Shown piece after piece: positions 45,193 through 58,100 of a stretch of 64,000 nt of DNA. Both the position numbers and the translations under genes were made by a program. The DNA is taken from contig OZ316895.1 in the NCBI GenBank assembly GCA_973895155.1, positions 9,052,001-9,116,000 on the forward strand, given 5' to 3'. The notes under the pieces are model-generated. The model was not told the DNA's origin, did not search any database, and saw nothing but the letters and a program-made list of their open reading frames with translations. The DNA is from Marsupella aquatica (taxonomy: Eukaryota; Marchantiophyta). Each line of letters opens with the position of its first letter. Position 1 is the first letter of the stretch.

Positions 45193-46858
45193 ATGAAACA
45201 ATCACAAAAAAAATCTTTTTTTGAAACTTCTCATAAAACTCAAAACTCAACACCGCCGCGTAGCCCACAAAGCTAGGAGTCCAATACTGAAAGCCGAAAT
45301 CAAAATCAAAATTTGACAGAAAAGTTATTCAAATTTTGGCCGGGGTGGGTGAAACCTTGGGAAACTCCCCCGTTTTGACCACCTCGGAGAATAACCAAAA
45401 TACCCAGTACAACCCGTCGTCGGAATCGCGATGTGATTGGTGCACCATGTTGCTAACTCCAGTTGCAACGTCCTCGCCAAAAAAAACCAAAAAAATTATT
45501 GTTCGGCGGACAGAATCTTTGTCGAACGGCCAAAAAATAGCTCTCGGTTTTTTGGGAATATTCTTGTACAGTCTGACAGGTCTCACGGGGGGCCATTCCC
45601 CCTGTCGGAGTGGTTAAAATAGAGGGCGGCACGTCCCGTCAAAGGGGAAAAACAAAGAGAGGAAAAATGGCAAAAAACAGGGTCCTTAAGGGGGTCCAAT
45701 GCCCCTTATTCACTAAAATACCCGTATAAGAAAAAAGGCGGGGGCGGAGAGTAAAAGATAGCCGTATGCAAGGGCGTTGGGCGGCTGCATACGCAACCGG
45801 GGAATACAAGGGCGGGGATATCGTTCACCATGCGCCGAGGAGGGGCGACCATGAAGGGCTGGACGGGGGTCGGGTGGCGCCAGCAGCCGGATCGTGGCTA
45901 CTTATGCACTCGCGGCTACAGGGGCACGGAAGGGGCCGGCAGGAGGGTGGGAGGGAGGCATTGTCTCCCCCAGGCGACGAGCGCGCATAAGGCGCCGGCC
46001 GGCGCTGCACAGCTCACCGCTGCGCCATAGTTAATGGGTTGCGAGAGGGAAAAATGAGGCGAGTATGAGGGGGGAGTACACGAGGGCCGGTACGAGGTGT
46101 GTATACACCTTGTGTGTATACACACATAAAAAACCCCCAAATCCCCCTTTAGAAAGCAAAAACAATTCCCCAAAGAAAACCTAAATGAAAACACACCTTA
46201 ACGGCCACCGTTTACATGAAGAAAAAGACGATCGTCGATGGGTAAAGTTTCCGGATTTCACCGGCACAGTCTGCATGCTCCGCCATGGAAAAACTTTCCA
46301 TCGTGTCACACTCACTCTGCATCAAGAATCAATCCCAGGCTCAAAACGACCGCCTCGCCGCGATCAAACCGTTGAGCCGTAGCACTTTGTGTTTCTTCCA
46401 CCGAGTCGAACGTCGCAAGGAGAAACTCGATTCAGATGTGAACAAGCTCCATAGCTTGTAAAAAAAACCTGAAAGCCTCCTTCACTCGTCATGTCGGACT
46501 CGGTAACAACTCGGCAGCAATCCAACTACCAAAACAATCAGCTCGCTTCAACCTTCAACTTAAGCTATAATGTGCGATCCCTCCCGCACCGCACAGCTCA
46601 CACCGTTGAAAAATGCAAACTCTGGTCTCTCCCCCAAAATACCGTCGAACACGAATAAAACCTGAACGACGCAAACTTCAATTCCTCCGCACCACGGAAA
46701 CCGATCAGTGAGTTCTAACCACCGTTAGAAAGCCCTCTCACTAACCTATCCGCACAGCCACACATATTTGAGTTTCATGCGACAAAACTCCGAATGTACT
46801 ATCGACAATGAACGCTGGAAAAACCTATCATGAAAAAACCTCGTCACCTCCCAGGTAT
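45193..46858 (-). other. Long Copia leader between primer-binding site and gag
   Basis: About 1.67 kb separate the primer-binding site from the gag ATG, far more than in most Copia elements. The part 45560-46080 is GC-rich. A perfect 16-bp palindrome TGTGTGTATACACACA occupies 46111-46126. No ORF with a recognisable domain was found. Part of it may be an inserted foreign sequence. Confidence 0.5.
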
Positions 46859-46870
46859 GCTCTGATACCA
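46859..46870 (-). promoter_or_regulatory. Copia primer-binding site (initiator tRNA-Met type)
   Basis: On the minus strand this reads TGGTATCAGAGC, the standard plant Copia primer-binding site complementary to the initiator methionine tRNA. It sits two bases inside the LTR edge, as expected. Confidence 0.93.
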
Positions 46871-46872
46871 CT

Positions 46873-47216
46873 TGTTGAGCATAGACAACATTTGCAATGG
46901 CAAGCCCATGAACCATCCAACGCACAATAGTCGACATAGAGAGATACGTGGTTCACCTCCACATGAGGCTACGTCCACGGGAACAAACAAGAGCTTTACT
47001 GCACTCTAGGCCAACCGGCCATACCAAGCATCCACAGCACAAGCTCTCCCTATTTCTCAACTAGCTTCGTAACAATGAGCCTAAGTTCCACCAGGGTCTG
47101 GCATCAGCCCTGGCTATATGCACAACAGCACTACCGCTAACATTAGCTAAGTCCTAACCCGAGTTAGACTAACTGTGGTTAGCTCATGAGTCACAAGACT
47201 AGAGCAATATCTAACA
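46873..47216 (-). repeat. Copia 5' LTR (344 bp)
   Basis: On the minus strand it begins TGTTAGAT and ends CTCAACA, so the tips are TGTT...AACA. It is followed after two bases by the primer-binding site. MULE coding sequence starts immediately outside it at 47217, which fixes the outer edge. No second LTR copy was seen at the other end of the element. Confidence 0.85.
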
Positions 47217-48975
47217 TTAGTAGAGTCTGAAGCTTTTATGGACCGATGGAGGGAGACTCAACCTACTTTTGTAGCTTACTACAAAAGAGAGTGGCACAAA
47301 AAAAATATCAATGGGCTATGAAATTAAGAATGTAAGGACACTAATCTGAACACCAATGGTGGGATCGAGCGATGGCACCATATACTAAAAGTGGAATTGA
47401 AGGCTGATAAAAGTATCATTAATATATGGAAGGACTATCGCATGGCTGGTAGAGAAGTTGAAAGCTATTGAAAACCACTACTGGTGTATGTCTGCACACA
47501 AATTCCAAGGATGCCTCATGATCAAGACTATAGAGCACCATGAACACAAATGCATGAATAGAGCTGTCCAGATCCCTGATAACTTTGATGTGGAGAAAGC
47601 AAGTGTGTATCTGTAAAAAATACGTCAAATAGATACAGCGGGATGAAAGAACATGTTGTCACAAATTGGAACAACTACTCATGTTCTTGTACCTACAGAT
47701 TTTCAGTGAAGGGCAATGCTTGCAAGCATCAGGTGACTAGTACCCTCCAATTCAATCGGCCAAATCATTTTGCTCTGTACATGTGATAGACCCCTATGAC
47801 GTTTTGCCTTAGCTTTCCTAATTTGTCTTCAATCTGTAATATGTTGTGCAGATTAAGGTGCTGCTCATGACAAACACCATGATTCAGGTGAATGTACTCA
47901 CCCATGCAACTTGGTACCAAGCTCCCCGCCAAGCTCGGTACCTTCTGGTGGAGGGCTCAAGAACTTATTCAAGGTTCACAATGGGGACCTTGCCCCAATT
48001 ACCAACGTTGGAGATGTTACTATTTCATAATATGATGAGGAATTCTGGGAAGAACCTGCCCAAGCCAAAAAAGCTCCAATGTCGCCTCCACTAGATGAGT
48101 TCACAAGTGTTATCGATATCGCCAAAGTTTATGAGAGCTTTTCATACCGCCCATCGCTGGCAATATATACTTGGGCTGAAAGAGTTGAAGGTTTGGTGTG
48201 AGTCACCACTAACCAGGGAAGCGCAGCATAATGTAACTAGGTTAGAGCCAAATTCAAGCACATTGGAAGCACTAGTTCCAAATGCAAATTTGACGTGTCT
48301 ACTGTCGCCAAACCTGGATGGGTTGACAAACTCATGAAGGGGAGACAAAAGAGGAAAGGAAGAAGGGATGATAAGAACTTGACATCCGCCTCTGCTTTGC
48401 AACACAATGCCCACAACGCTCCAGAGAGATTGCAAATTAAGAAGGATAAACCCATATCATTCCGAGGCAAATTAGACAAGTTGTTGTTGACGCACGGCAG
48501 GGCATGTTGGATGCAATGAATGATAGTGATTTCACATCACAAGCTATGATCTCACAACAAGGTCACTTCCCTTTTTGTTTCTCTTATGGCATGTAGGGAA
48601 TTCAGACTGTATGCATTTTCACTCATTCTTTCATGCGAATGTGCAGGGTCCCGTGGAGAGACAACGACAACGACAACAAAGAAAGCACAAGCCCGGTCCA
48701 ACAAATCTCAGGCGAGTAAAGGAATAAAACAATCAAAGTCCACCACCAATGCTGTGCCAGATAAAGCCAAGCCCCAAAGGAAGAGTTGCGTTGCTCCACC
48801 ATACCCTACTCATGATGTGGTGAAAGCTTGTTCACAGTTGAGAATGTTAAATCATCCTTTGACTCTGTTGCAACCCCAAGTTATTGGTAGTATCCAAATT
48901 GGATGTAGCCAAACGTGGACAATATCTCCTAATTTCAATCAGCTGTTAGAGGCCTTCTCTATTGGTGCGGAATGA
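47217..48975 (+). mobile_element. Degenerate MULE transposon, 3' part with SWIM zinc finger
   Basis: It resumes the transposase interrupted near 31340: ESEAFMDRWRETQPTFVAYY and KREWHKK, stops, then NTNGGIERWHHILK, matching the region downstream of the MULE catalytic core. At about 47667-47735, YSCSCTYRFSVKGNACKHQV is a SWIM finger (CxC...CxH), the usual C-terminal module of MULE transposases. Farther on a basic segment (KPGWVDKLMKGRQKRKGRRD near 48310) and a Lys/Ser/Thr-rich tail to 48975 are readable. Multiple stops and frame changes show that it is inactive. Confidence 0.75.
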
Positions 48976-50960
48976 GATAATAGTGTCCAACCATCAGTAC
49001 CCGAGGAGGAAATTGTCTCCATATCAGATTAGTTCAATGTTATCAGTCCAGGTGGCGTAGGGATAGGCCTAGACACATTCCACTTAGCACGATATTTAAT
49101 ATAATGTGAGAATAAGTTTTTCAGTGATGAATAAAGTCATGCTTGCATTTTGTATGTATGAAGTATGTAATACTTTGGCCATCGTCACTCTCTTACTTGT
49201 GCTACTACAGTTGCAACTCATGTACTTGCACTATGAAACTCATTTCAAATGACATCAGACTCAGCTAATATTTGTCTTTGGTCCCACTGAGATTCTGGAA
49301 AGAGATAAGATCTTGCTAACTGAACCAACTATAGTTATGGCAACGTATTGAGTGTGTAATACCTACCATGTAGTTGTGAAAGCTTACAAGTGAAAGCTTA
49401 CGAGTGAAGACAGACGATTAAACACAAATGAATCGATCATTCACATGAAGTTAATTATGGAACTTACAACGAAACCGAGATCACCCAACCAAATGAAGAG
49501 TCTATTGGATGATATGTTTAGGCTGTGAATAACCAGAAGGAAAACCTTTATATATGTAAAATGTACAATGTTTGTGTGACATGATCCATCAGATCCATTG
49601 CCTGAATGAACGCCATCAGGTTGAAGAGGTTCCTGGATGTTCTTGTGTTTTTGCTGGGACTGTTCTTCTTTGTCAAGTTTTATGGACCCCACTAGAGGTC
49701 CCTTCCAAAATTCCTGGCACTAGAGCGTGCCACGTCAACAACAACCGCAACAAACAAGACTCGTCGGTTTTGTGAATCAAATTTACAGTTTTCCTTCGTG
49801 TTTGCGTCAATTTGGGTGTAAATTTTGGGATGCCATGCCGTAAAAAGAAATGTAATATAATTAGAAATGCAAAGAGCAAGACGGTTAAAACTGTCACTAT
49901 GTAACCGTTTTAGTTACAATTCCAATTTTAAAACTTCAATTCAAATATTTATAAAAAGTATTTTTCATATAATAAATAATGGCTAGTAACTAATTTGATA
50001 AATTCCTTGTTAACGGGTAATTGGCACCTGGAGTAAGATTTCCGGCCCAATGCAATCAAGGGAAAATGCTAGCCATGGTCCGAACTTGAACATTGAACGA
50101 CCTGGTATAATTCATTTGATCAGACATTCATCTAATTACAAATATATTTGTCACACATTGAATTCTGATTCTTGTAGCTTGAGAATTTGGTAGCATGTAT
50201 TGAAAAAACTTTATTTTGACAACTCCTTGTGATAACCATGCTGTCAATTAGCCAAGGGGTCCACGAACTAATTCTGAAGTTTAAGGTCAACCTGTTCTTG
50301 CTCCACTTGGTCTAGTCTTTGTATTCACCATTTTGTTGCAGGGTCCTGAGGCAATTGCCACTCATGGGCAAATTGATCAAATACTGGAACACCTCCACCT
50401 GCCAGAGGTGACTCTGGTTCCAGATTGTTAGATTATGTACTAGACATGAGGTGGTCTGCACATCAACTGCCCCAGTCTGAGTGATAGTGTAGGTGAGTGG
50501 GGCAGGGGCAAGGCCAGGTCTCAAGCTTGACTCATGCTGGTAACAGTTTCACTTTTAACACTCATCCCAATGAAAAGTGGGGTTCATTTGCACCTTGGAT
50601 AGATTATGCGGAGACAGGGCAGCAGAAGGGGTGCAGACAACAAAGGGTGCAAACAGCAAAGTAAAGTATGAGATAACTTTTGGAGATCTGCAAAGCTTGG
50701 TCACAGGGGAATATTTCCCCAACCAAAACATAAACTTCAGGAGATTCCATGCCATTGGTAAAGTGCTATGGAGGCCTCTACATGATGAATTCCTGTTCAG
50801 ATCATGATCCACAGAAATGGGGGTGCATGATCTTCCCCTCCTCCACTCACTCTTTTAACCAAAATAACAAAATAATAATAAGATGTGAGAAACAGATCTC
50901 TCTTTGCACATTTCTTTGTAGTTGTCATATGGACACCAAAACCTATTGAAACATCATATT
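48976..50960. other. Intergenic DNA, no gene recognised
   Basis: Open frames at 49572-49775 and 50577-50807 have no recognisable domain. The sequence may include the 3' end of the MULE and other eroded elements, but no terminal repeats could be identified. Confidence 0.4.
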
Positions 50961-50961
50961 G

Positions 50962-51370
50962 ACACCAAAACCTATATTGTCATGTCAATCAAACATCCTT
51001 CAGTACCATTCAAGCTTTGAAAAGTTGGAACCACTCCACTTCTCAATCTTCAAATAAACTGCAAACGAGGGCCAAAAGAGAGAAGAAAGCAAAGACCAAA
51101 CTGATTAGTGCCAGGATATAGGACCTTGCCACCAAAACCCATCCCATTTTAGCCACCCAAACATCGTTCCGTACCATGGAAGCTTTGACCAGTTGGAAGT
51201 ACTATCCTACTCTCTACTCAAACCGAGTCGTGCCAGAATAGTCTCTTGCCACCAAAACCGATCCCATCTCGCCTCTCAAAAACATCCTTCCGTACCATTT
51301 GAAGCTTTGACTTTGACGACTCGGAGTACTATCCTACTCTCGATTCAAATAAAGTCCGAACGAGGGCCAA
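50962..51370. repeat. Three diverged tandem units upstream of BIG5
   Basis: GCCACCAAAACC(C/G)ATCCCAT, CATCCTTCCGTACCATT, AAGCTTTGA and GGAGTACTATCCTACTCTC recur in the same order. Units start at about 50962, 51130 and 51249 (spacing about 168 and 119). Each of the outer two is followed by AACGAGGGCCAA. The array ends about 820 bases before the BIG5 start codon, in its presumed promoter. Confidence 0.7.
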
Positions 51371-51496
51371 GCAAGCAAAAAGCTAAACGAGTGCCAAACG
51401 ACTAAACGAGAGAACAAAGAGACGAAGAAGGTGTTAAAACCTCGAGAAAGAGGAGGAGACGCGAAAAAGGAGAAGAACGAGTGCGAAAAGCGAGAG

Positions 51497-51534
<38 letters not shown>

Positions 51535-52192
51535 GACCGATGGCGAGATTTTAACGTGGAAGGGAACGACAGAAGCGAAGGACTGGAGTGGGGCAGGGAA
51601 GGTCGTCGTGCTACGAGCAGATGGAACGAAGCATATCTGGGGAGCGATCTTGGAGAAGCAGCGAGCAGTAGATCGGAGCTTCGCGGACGACGGATCGACT
51701 CAGATCCGGTGCAGCTGCACCAACCAACCCTAGCTGAGGAGAGCGAGGATAAAGCAAGGCGAGGCGAGCTCGAGTTTGACGGGCAGGATCGAACAATTGT
51801 AAAGCGTGCTTGGGCACGAACAGGTTGCTCGGGCGGATCCAGAAGCTGGACAGACACGGATCAATTGGAGTCTGGCAGCGAGGCGAGTCTCAGAGCAGAG
51901 ACCTTTCCAGAGAGGCCAAGTGTGTGAGATCCGGAGCCCGAGCAAGGTGTTGTTCAATGATCTGGTGATTGTGCCATTCGAAGAAGGATAACGAGCGAGA
52001 ATGTGAAGCTTCAATGCCTTCGCGCTTGGCCAAGGCTGTCCGGAGGTTCTGCTGATCTGTCTCTGTTATCTATTTCTCGGGTGAGGGCGAGAGATCCGTC
52101 CTTACGAGGGCGGATTCTAGCCGCGTACGTGAAAATTAGAGTGGAGCTGGAAATGCAGCATCGAGGACCTCGCGTAAGTGTCTGAAGTCAAA
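51371..52192 (+). promoter_or_regulatory. Probable promoter/5' leader of BIG5, with a GA microsatellite
   Basis: An uninterrupted GA run of about 31 bases lies at 51501-51531. GA tracts are frequent in plant core promoters and 5' leaders. Several ATGs precede the coding start (for example near 51957), so a leader with upstream ORFs or a leader intron is possible. The transcription start cannot be placed. Confidence 0.5.
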
Positions 52193-55100
52193 ATGGCGGA
52201 GGCGGGTGGGGGGTTCGTTACCCGCTCCTTTGAGCGCATGCTCAAGGACGCACCTGGGAAAAAATACATCAATCTTCAGCAGGCGCTGAAAGCATATCTA
52301 GGTTTGTATACCAAAATCATTCTTCCGTTCCTGGATCTGCGCGTATTTGGTTCGAACTCAGCTTCCTAATTGTGAATGAATTGAAGGAATCTGGGAACTT
52401 TATGCACCCTCCACCTGATAGATTCGGAGCAGCTTCTGGTGGACGAAGTCGGATCACGAAGCCCCTGAGATAAGTTTTTGATCGCAACTGAGTTTGGGCA
52501 TGTTGTGCACATTCTACAGCATTGCCACCTCTGCATCCGCATTCTGAGAATAGGAGATCAGCTCAGCATATAACCCCAAGTCTGATCTAAAACTATAATG
52601 AGCAAGCAATTTGGCTCTGCACCATGATAGAGACCTCGTATATTTTTATCAGCATTCGCAAAGGCGTCCACTGATGCTACCGGTTCAAAGTGAATTCTCG
52701 ACGTGGTGTTTCTCTGTTTGGAGAGAGTTTTTGACGGCCCTTTGAACGAAACTAGAAGTTAAGGATGGTCAAGTGGTCTCTTGGTCGTTGATTTCGGTCG
52801 TTGGGATGAAATGTAGTGTAGCCGGTGGTACACACTCCCAGACAAGGTTGCTGCTTTACTTCCAGATATCAATCAGCATTGTATGATTTGGAAGCGCGAG
52901 TAATCTCGTTGAACAGTAGGGCATTTCTTTTCGTGGCAGTGCACAATGCTTGAGGTGACGTGAATCAGAGAACCCTACCGTCTTCATACCTGTCTTGCCG
53001 ATCAGATCTGCTGGGTCCGGTTACTCGATAAAACAGTCTAAAGGAGCCTATCAGCAGCGTTGGTCCCGAACTTCGTGGCAAGATCAATCCAATGCATGGT
53101 TTTTTTAGGAAGGAAAGATGATATCAATCTGAAGGCTGAACTTTTAGTGTATATGATCAATTGGAGCCGCCACAATCTGAGATCTTTCTTTTCGTGTGCA
53201 GACAGAAGTAAAGTTCAAGCAGAGCAGCCCATTCAGCCTCCAGTGGCTGAGTTGGAGCCCGAATCACACACCACAACTGACAGCACGTGAGTATTGTCCG
53301 TGATTTCGTAAAATGATGAGTTCTTAACTGTTTCTGTAGACTGGAGTGTGAAGTTGTGTAGTCCGTGTTTTCCAATCCCATCCGATGCGTCACTTTGGGT
53401 GCAATTTGCAACAAATGGCAAATGATAGAGTGGGCTTTTAACTCGACTCCCTATACTTCCAATGATGGCATTCAAATTGTGTAATCGTGGAACCAGGAAC
53501 CTACTTGTGTTAATGTTCAATTTAAGATGAACCCGGGGCAGAGTATAACACTTTAGATCAGCAATTCTTTCTCTTTATTGATTCACATGTTTTATACTGC
53601 ACAATGTGGGTGATGTCCATCGAAGGAATTTCAAGTTCTACCATTTGAAAGGTTGGTATAACAATGAGGGGATAGTTCTTTACTCGAACTCAGAATCGAT
53701 GGCCGTATTCTTGAAATATTAATATGAATCGTTCCTGATGGGTCACCTTTTCAAAAAATTGTCCACTTACAGGCAGATTTTAGGGACGGAAGCTGGGTAC
53801 TCAATTCATTTGTTCCATTCATGTCAAATGGATAAAAGTTTTGTGCGGAATAACAGTGTACCCGTTGGTTGTATCTTTTGTCAAGTAGACCTCATTGTTA
53901 GTCACTGTTGAAGTCATTTGCCCACGCAATGCTAAAGCTACGTTTCTCTTAACAAATCTGAGTCATCTCTTGTGGCTGTTCAGTGAGCCACCTGAAGAAA
54001 ATGGAGCAGATCCACTTGAGAATGATGGTCTCGCAAAAACACCAATCCATCCAGGCCGGAGACAAAGTACTGGGGAGGGAGCTGCTGCAACAATGGCAGA
54101 AGCGGGACACTCACTTCAAGGATCTGAGTCAGATTTAGTATTACTTCCCTTGAAGCTGGCATTTGATACTCGACAACCTAAGCTTGTAGAACCTGCACTC
54201 GACTGCTTACATGTAAGCCGTTCAGAATGCGGGGAATCTGTCACTCTCTGGCACAATTTGTTATTTTATATCGTTAGAAGAATTGTGTTGGACATATCCA
54301 TCTTCTTGGCGTTTCTTGTATTCGGTCAAAGTTCTGCCAGAGTCTGCTGACAGCCATTGTAAACTGCCTTTAAAACTCTCAATCGAATCTCAGTTGATTT
54401 GATGAATTGTCTGGGCTTGCAAGGACGCTTCTGTGCCATTGACATGGTCCGGTATCTTCAAAATCTCGCCGTGGTGGGGACTTTTGAATGATGTGGCTGC
54501 AAGCTTTCATTTAAACTTTAATGTTTTTATGTCCGCAGAAACTCATCAGCTATGGGCATTTAGAAGGAGAAGCTGGGCTGGAAGGTGGTAAGAACGGAGT
54601 TACTGTCACAGAGATATTCAATTTGGTTTGTGCTGCAGCAGACAACGCTGCCTCTGATAGGTATGTTTCACTCCACATCTAGTATTTCATTGGGAGTCGC
54701 TCATGTATGGCTCTTCTGGATATGGCGTTCTTCCTTGGATTCTGTCCTGAGAACTTTCTAGCGTCCTTTAGGCTTGCCTGAGGAAGTTACTTTTACTGGA
54801 GGGATACATTGTTTTTTCGTGCTGTGGCTTAGTGGGAGTGGACTTTGTCCAGCTTATGTCCACATCTCGTTTGTCTCTGGAATGGTTAGGATAGCATAGA
54901 AGAGTGATTTGTTTTGTCTAAGAAAGTTGTGCGATCCAAGAGGAGCTCCTATGCAAGGCGATGACTTGAGAGAGAATTTACTTGTGGGGATTGGTGATTG
55001 TGATGCAGTGTAGTGTTGCAAGTTATCAAAGTTCTCTTGACAGCTGTTGCATCACCTTCCTTTCAAGGTAATGCTCTGTCGGCTACTTTGGTGATCAACT

Positions 55101-58100
55101 TTTTGTTCTGCTAGCCATAATGAGCCTTTGGGAAGGACTGGTTGGAGTGTGGACTGTAAATAGCTCGTTGTTTTGCGATTGGATGCGATTTCCCACGTTT
55201 TGTAATAGTTAGTTTAAACGGCAATGAAATGTGTGAGAACAAGAGAAATTCCAAGTACCCTATCAAAGCGAGAAGAACTAACTTATTAGACCATTTGTGA
55301 CGAGATGAAGAGCTTAAGGGTTTGGTTCTGAGAGTAGAGCGCGTATTAGAGTTTGTGAAAGTAAGTTAGTTGAGCCCGATGGGGCCAGGTTATCTGCATG
55401 TATGTGATAAAAAGCATATGTCCGCGTGATATTGTAATGGTGCTCGGTCATTGTAAAGAATAATATTCAACAACTTGGATGGGCTCGACAATAGAAACAC
55501 TGTCTGATGTCTGCCTAATTTCGTTTTGACAATTTGGTGACCACCGCATTGGAATTTGAGCATAGACAGCTTGCAATAGGTTATGATTGAAGAAGTATAT
55601 CGGGAAGTTCTAAACAATATTTCTACAATTTGATCCATCAATCCGTAGCAGATATGTCTATTAAATCTTTGGTGAGACACAAGAGTGATGGATGACATGC
55701 TTGAATTCCTTAGGGGCAATGAAGAGGTGAAGTCACTGCCAAAGCCTGAGTATAGTGGTGCACATCAACATTCATAACTTCTCTTGGCCCAAAAGAAGAA
55801 AAAAGAAAACGAAAGAAAAAGCTGAAAAATTCAGAAGTTTCCAATGTCTTGTCATCTTTACTTGATCAAGTGAAATGGCTGCACATTCTGATGATCGACT
55901 CCCAGTTGCTGTCAAGCTCATGAATTTGGCGACCCCTCTTATTCAGACTGTCCTTGATTTGCAGTACATGGAGAATGCCTCTTGACCTCTATTCGCACAT
56001 GTTACAACATCGTGGTTAGCAGGTATTTCATAGCTGGCTTGTAAAGTTTCGAAGGTGTACGAAGTTGATCATATTCTGAGCGTGTTTACAGGATTAGCAT
56101 CAACTGATAGGTTTTGATGTGAACATAGTTCAGTCTATAGGATTCCCTGCTAAAACTTCTTGGTTTTGTATGTAAAGGACTTCCTGGGTCTGACACGAGT
56201 CACCTGAGACTGCACTAATTCGTTCATGTAAGAGCTCAGCCAATTTGGGATATGTAATGCACTGAGATCTGCTTTTGCAGCAAAAGTGTCATTAATCAAG
56301 CAACAGCTAAAGCGACCCTTACTCAAATGATCAACATTGTCTTCAAGAGAATGGAATCTGAGGCTCAGGTGTGAGCTTCAAAGGTCCTCACGTGGGAAAA
56401 AAATGGCATTACCTTAATGATCTAATGCGGTTGCATGTGTTCTTCCGAAGGTTTGATTACATGATAGTAAACTGTCTTTAGTGCTTTAGGAGGGGTTATC
56501 GGAAGGACATGGCCTTGATTAAGGTCCGAAGCAGTATTGCCTGTGGCTTGTGGTCTGCATGTGGGATCACGAATTTCGCACAACTTGGCCTTACAATTGT
56601 TTTGAGTTCCGTGAAGTTCTCGGTGGCAGCCTTATTTACAGTTTTATGACATATGATCCCTTGTGACGCCATCTCAGGATTCAGAGGGCTCGCCAGGCAG
56701 TGGACATGCGAGTGCCTCAAATGAAACAAGTTCTGTTGAGACAGAAAAGGCTGAAGGAAACGGCACCGAACCAGGTGCTGTCTCTTTGGAGGAACTACAG
56801 CATTTAGCAGGGGATGCTGACATTAAGGTTTGTTCATGAACGCCACTCTTCACAATGGAATGAACTTATGGTCACTCTGTTAATAGTTCTCGGTCCTGTA
56901 TATGTCTTCACCCAACCTAGGTAACTGTCCTTTCCAGACATATTTGGATTGATGTTGGCATCATTTGTGTAGTCGTCTTCCATTCGGCAGGTTTACCTTC
57001 ACAGGTACACGAACATTGCAAATGAGTAGGATCTTCGGGTTTATTACCATTCTGGGGCGATGTGTTTCTTGACAGACAGGAATGACTGAAACTACATGAA
57101 CAAGAACCTGGTGCAAAAGTTTCCTATTATCACATTGTCTGGTGTAGGGAGATAAATTGAGTGGTACCCGGTGCTCATTAACCTGTAATACATCTGGATT
57201 CCAGGGTCTTGAGGCTGCTCTGGACAAGGCAGTTCATTCTGATGGGACTAAGACTCATGAGTAAGCCTGCTGTACACAAGGATTTGTCTATTCTCTTTTG
57301 CATTGAATGCCAATAGAAGACTCTGGCCGATTAGATCCTGTTGCCCCGGGTAACATTCGACTTCTTAAGATTGTTGAGAATGTCTGCATCCCTGAGGAAG
57401 ACAGTCTTTCTTCCATGAGTGACTAAATTGATTTTGATTTATTTCAGAGGAATGGATTTGGAATCTCTAAATATAGGCCAAAGAGATGCCCTTCTCGTTT
57501 TCAGAACCGTCTGCAAGGTAAGCTTGTTATTACTATGTACTCTTGTGTTTGACGCATCTACAGATATGATAGTAAATTCACAGAAATACTGCATTCGCGT
57601 ATGCATAGTTGACATTAAACGGACACGCTAATGTGTTTTTGGCTGGGCAGATTTCCATGAAGGAAGGGTCCGAAGAGATTCTTCCGAAGATGAAATTGCT
57701 CTCCCTAGAACTCCTTCAGGTTAGACAATTGTGCTTCCTCTCTGAGATATGGAATCATCTTTTCACATTTGTTGTCTGCGAATATTGCTGGTCTAGAGGC
57801 CGGAGCTGTGGATTACACTGGAAGGTTGGCGTCATGATTGTGCCATGACTTTCGAAAATTTCAAAAGTGTTCTTCTACTTTCTTGACAGTGCATCATTGG
57901 TATGCCGCTAGAGTTTCTTTGTGCTTCTTTGGTTTTTTAGGACTCACCGGAATTGGAATTTTAAACTCCTTTTGTGGTCCAGATGTCACTGTTCTAACAT
58001 CACAAATTTTTCCTTTCGCAGAGCTTGCTTGAGAACGTTGAACATGCCTTCACTGTCAACTTTGCGTTTCTGGATTCTGTGAAGGCTTATCTATGTTATG

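Larger units (their letters stand above)
31455..47216 (-). mobile_element. Copia LTR retrotransposon, 3'-truncated, split by a CACTA element
   Basis: It reads on the minus strand. From 5' to 3' of the element: LTR (46873-47216), primer-binding site, long leader, gag start (45192), CACTA insertion (35145-45036), rest of gag, CCHC knuckle, protease, integrase and reverse transcriptase. This order (integrase before RT) is diagnostic of Copia. RT homology stops at about 31455 just after the RFMSTLGKVYWDV segment. RNase H and the 3' LTR are not found, so the 3' end was lost. Stops and frameshifts occur in gag, integrase and RT, so this copy is dead. On the right, MULE coding sequence resumes exactly at the LTR edge. 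Confidence 0.85.

Noticed and set aside
44815-45201. A 128-codon minus-strand gene
   Set aside because: It is a chimera. The first part is Copia gag (45192-45037) and the rest is the CACTA terminal region, so the frame crosses the insertion junction.
50577-50807. 76-codon plus-strand open frame
   Set aside because: No recognisable domain. It could be a transposon remnant, but nothing supports a call.
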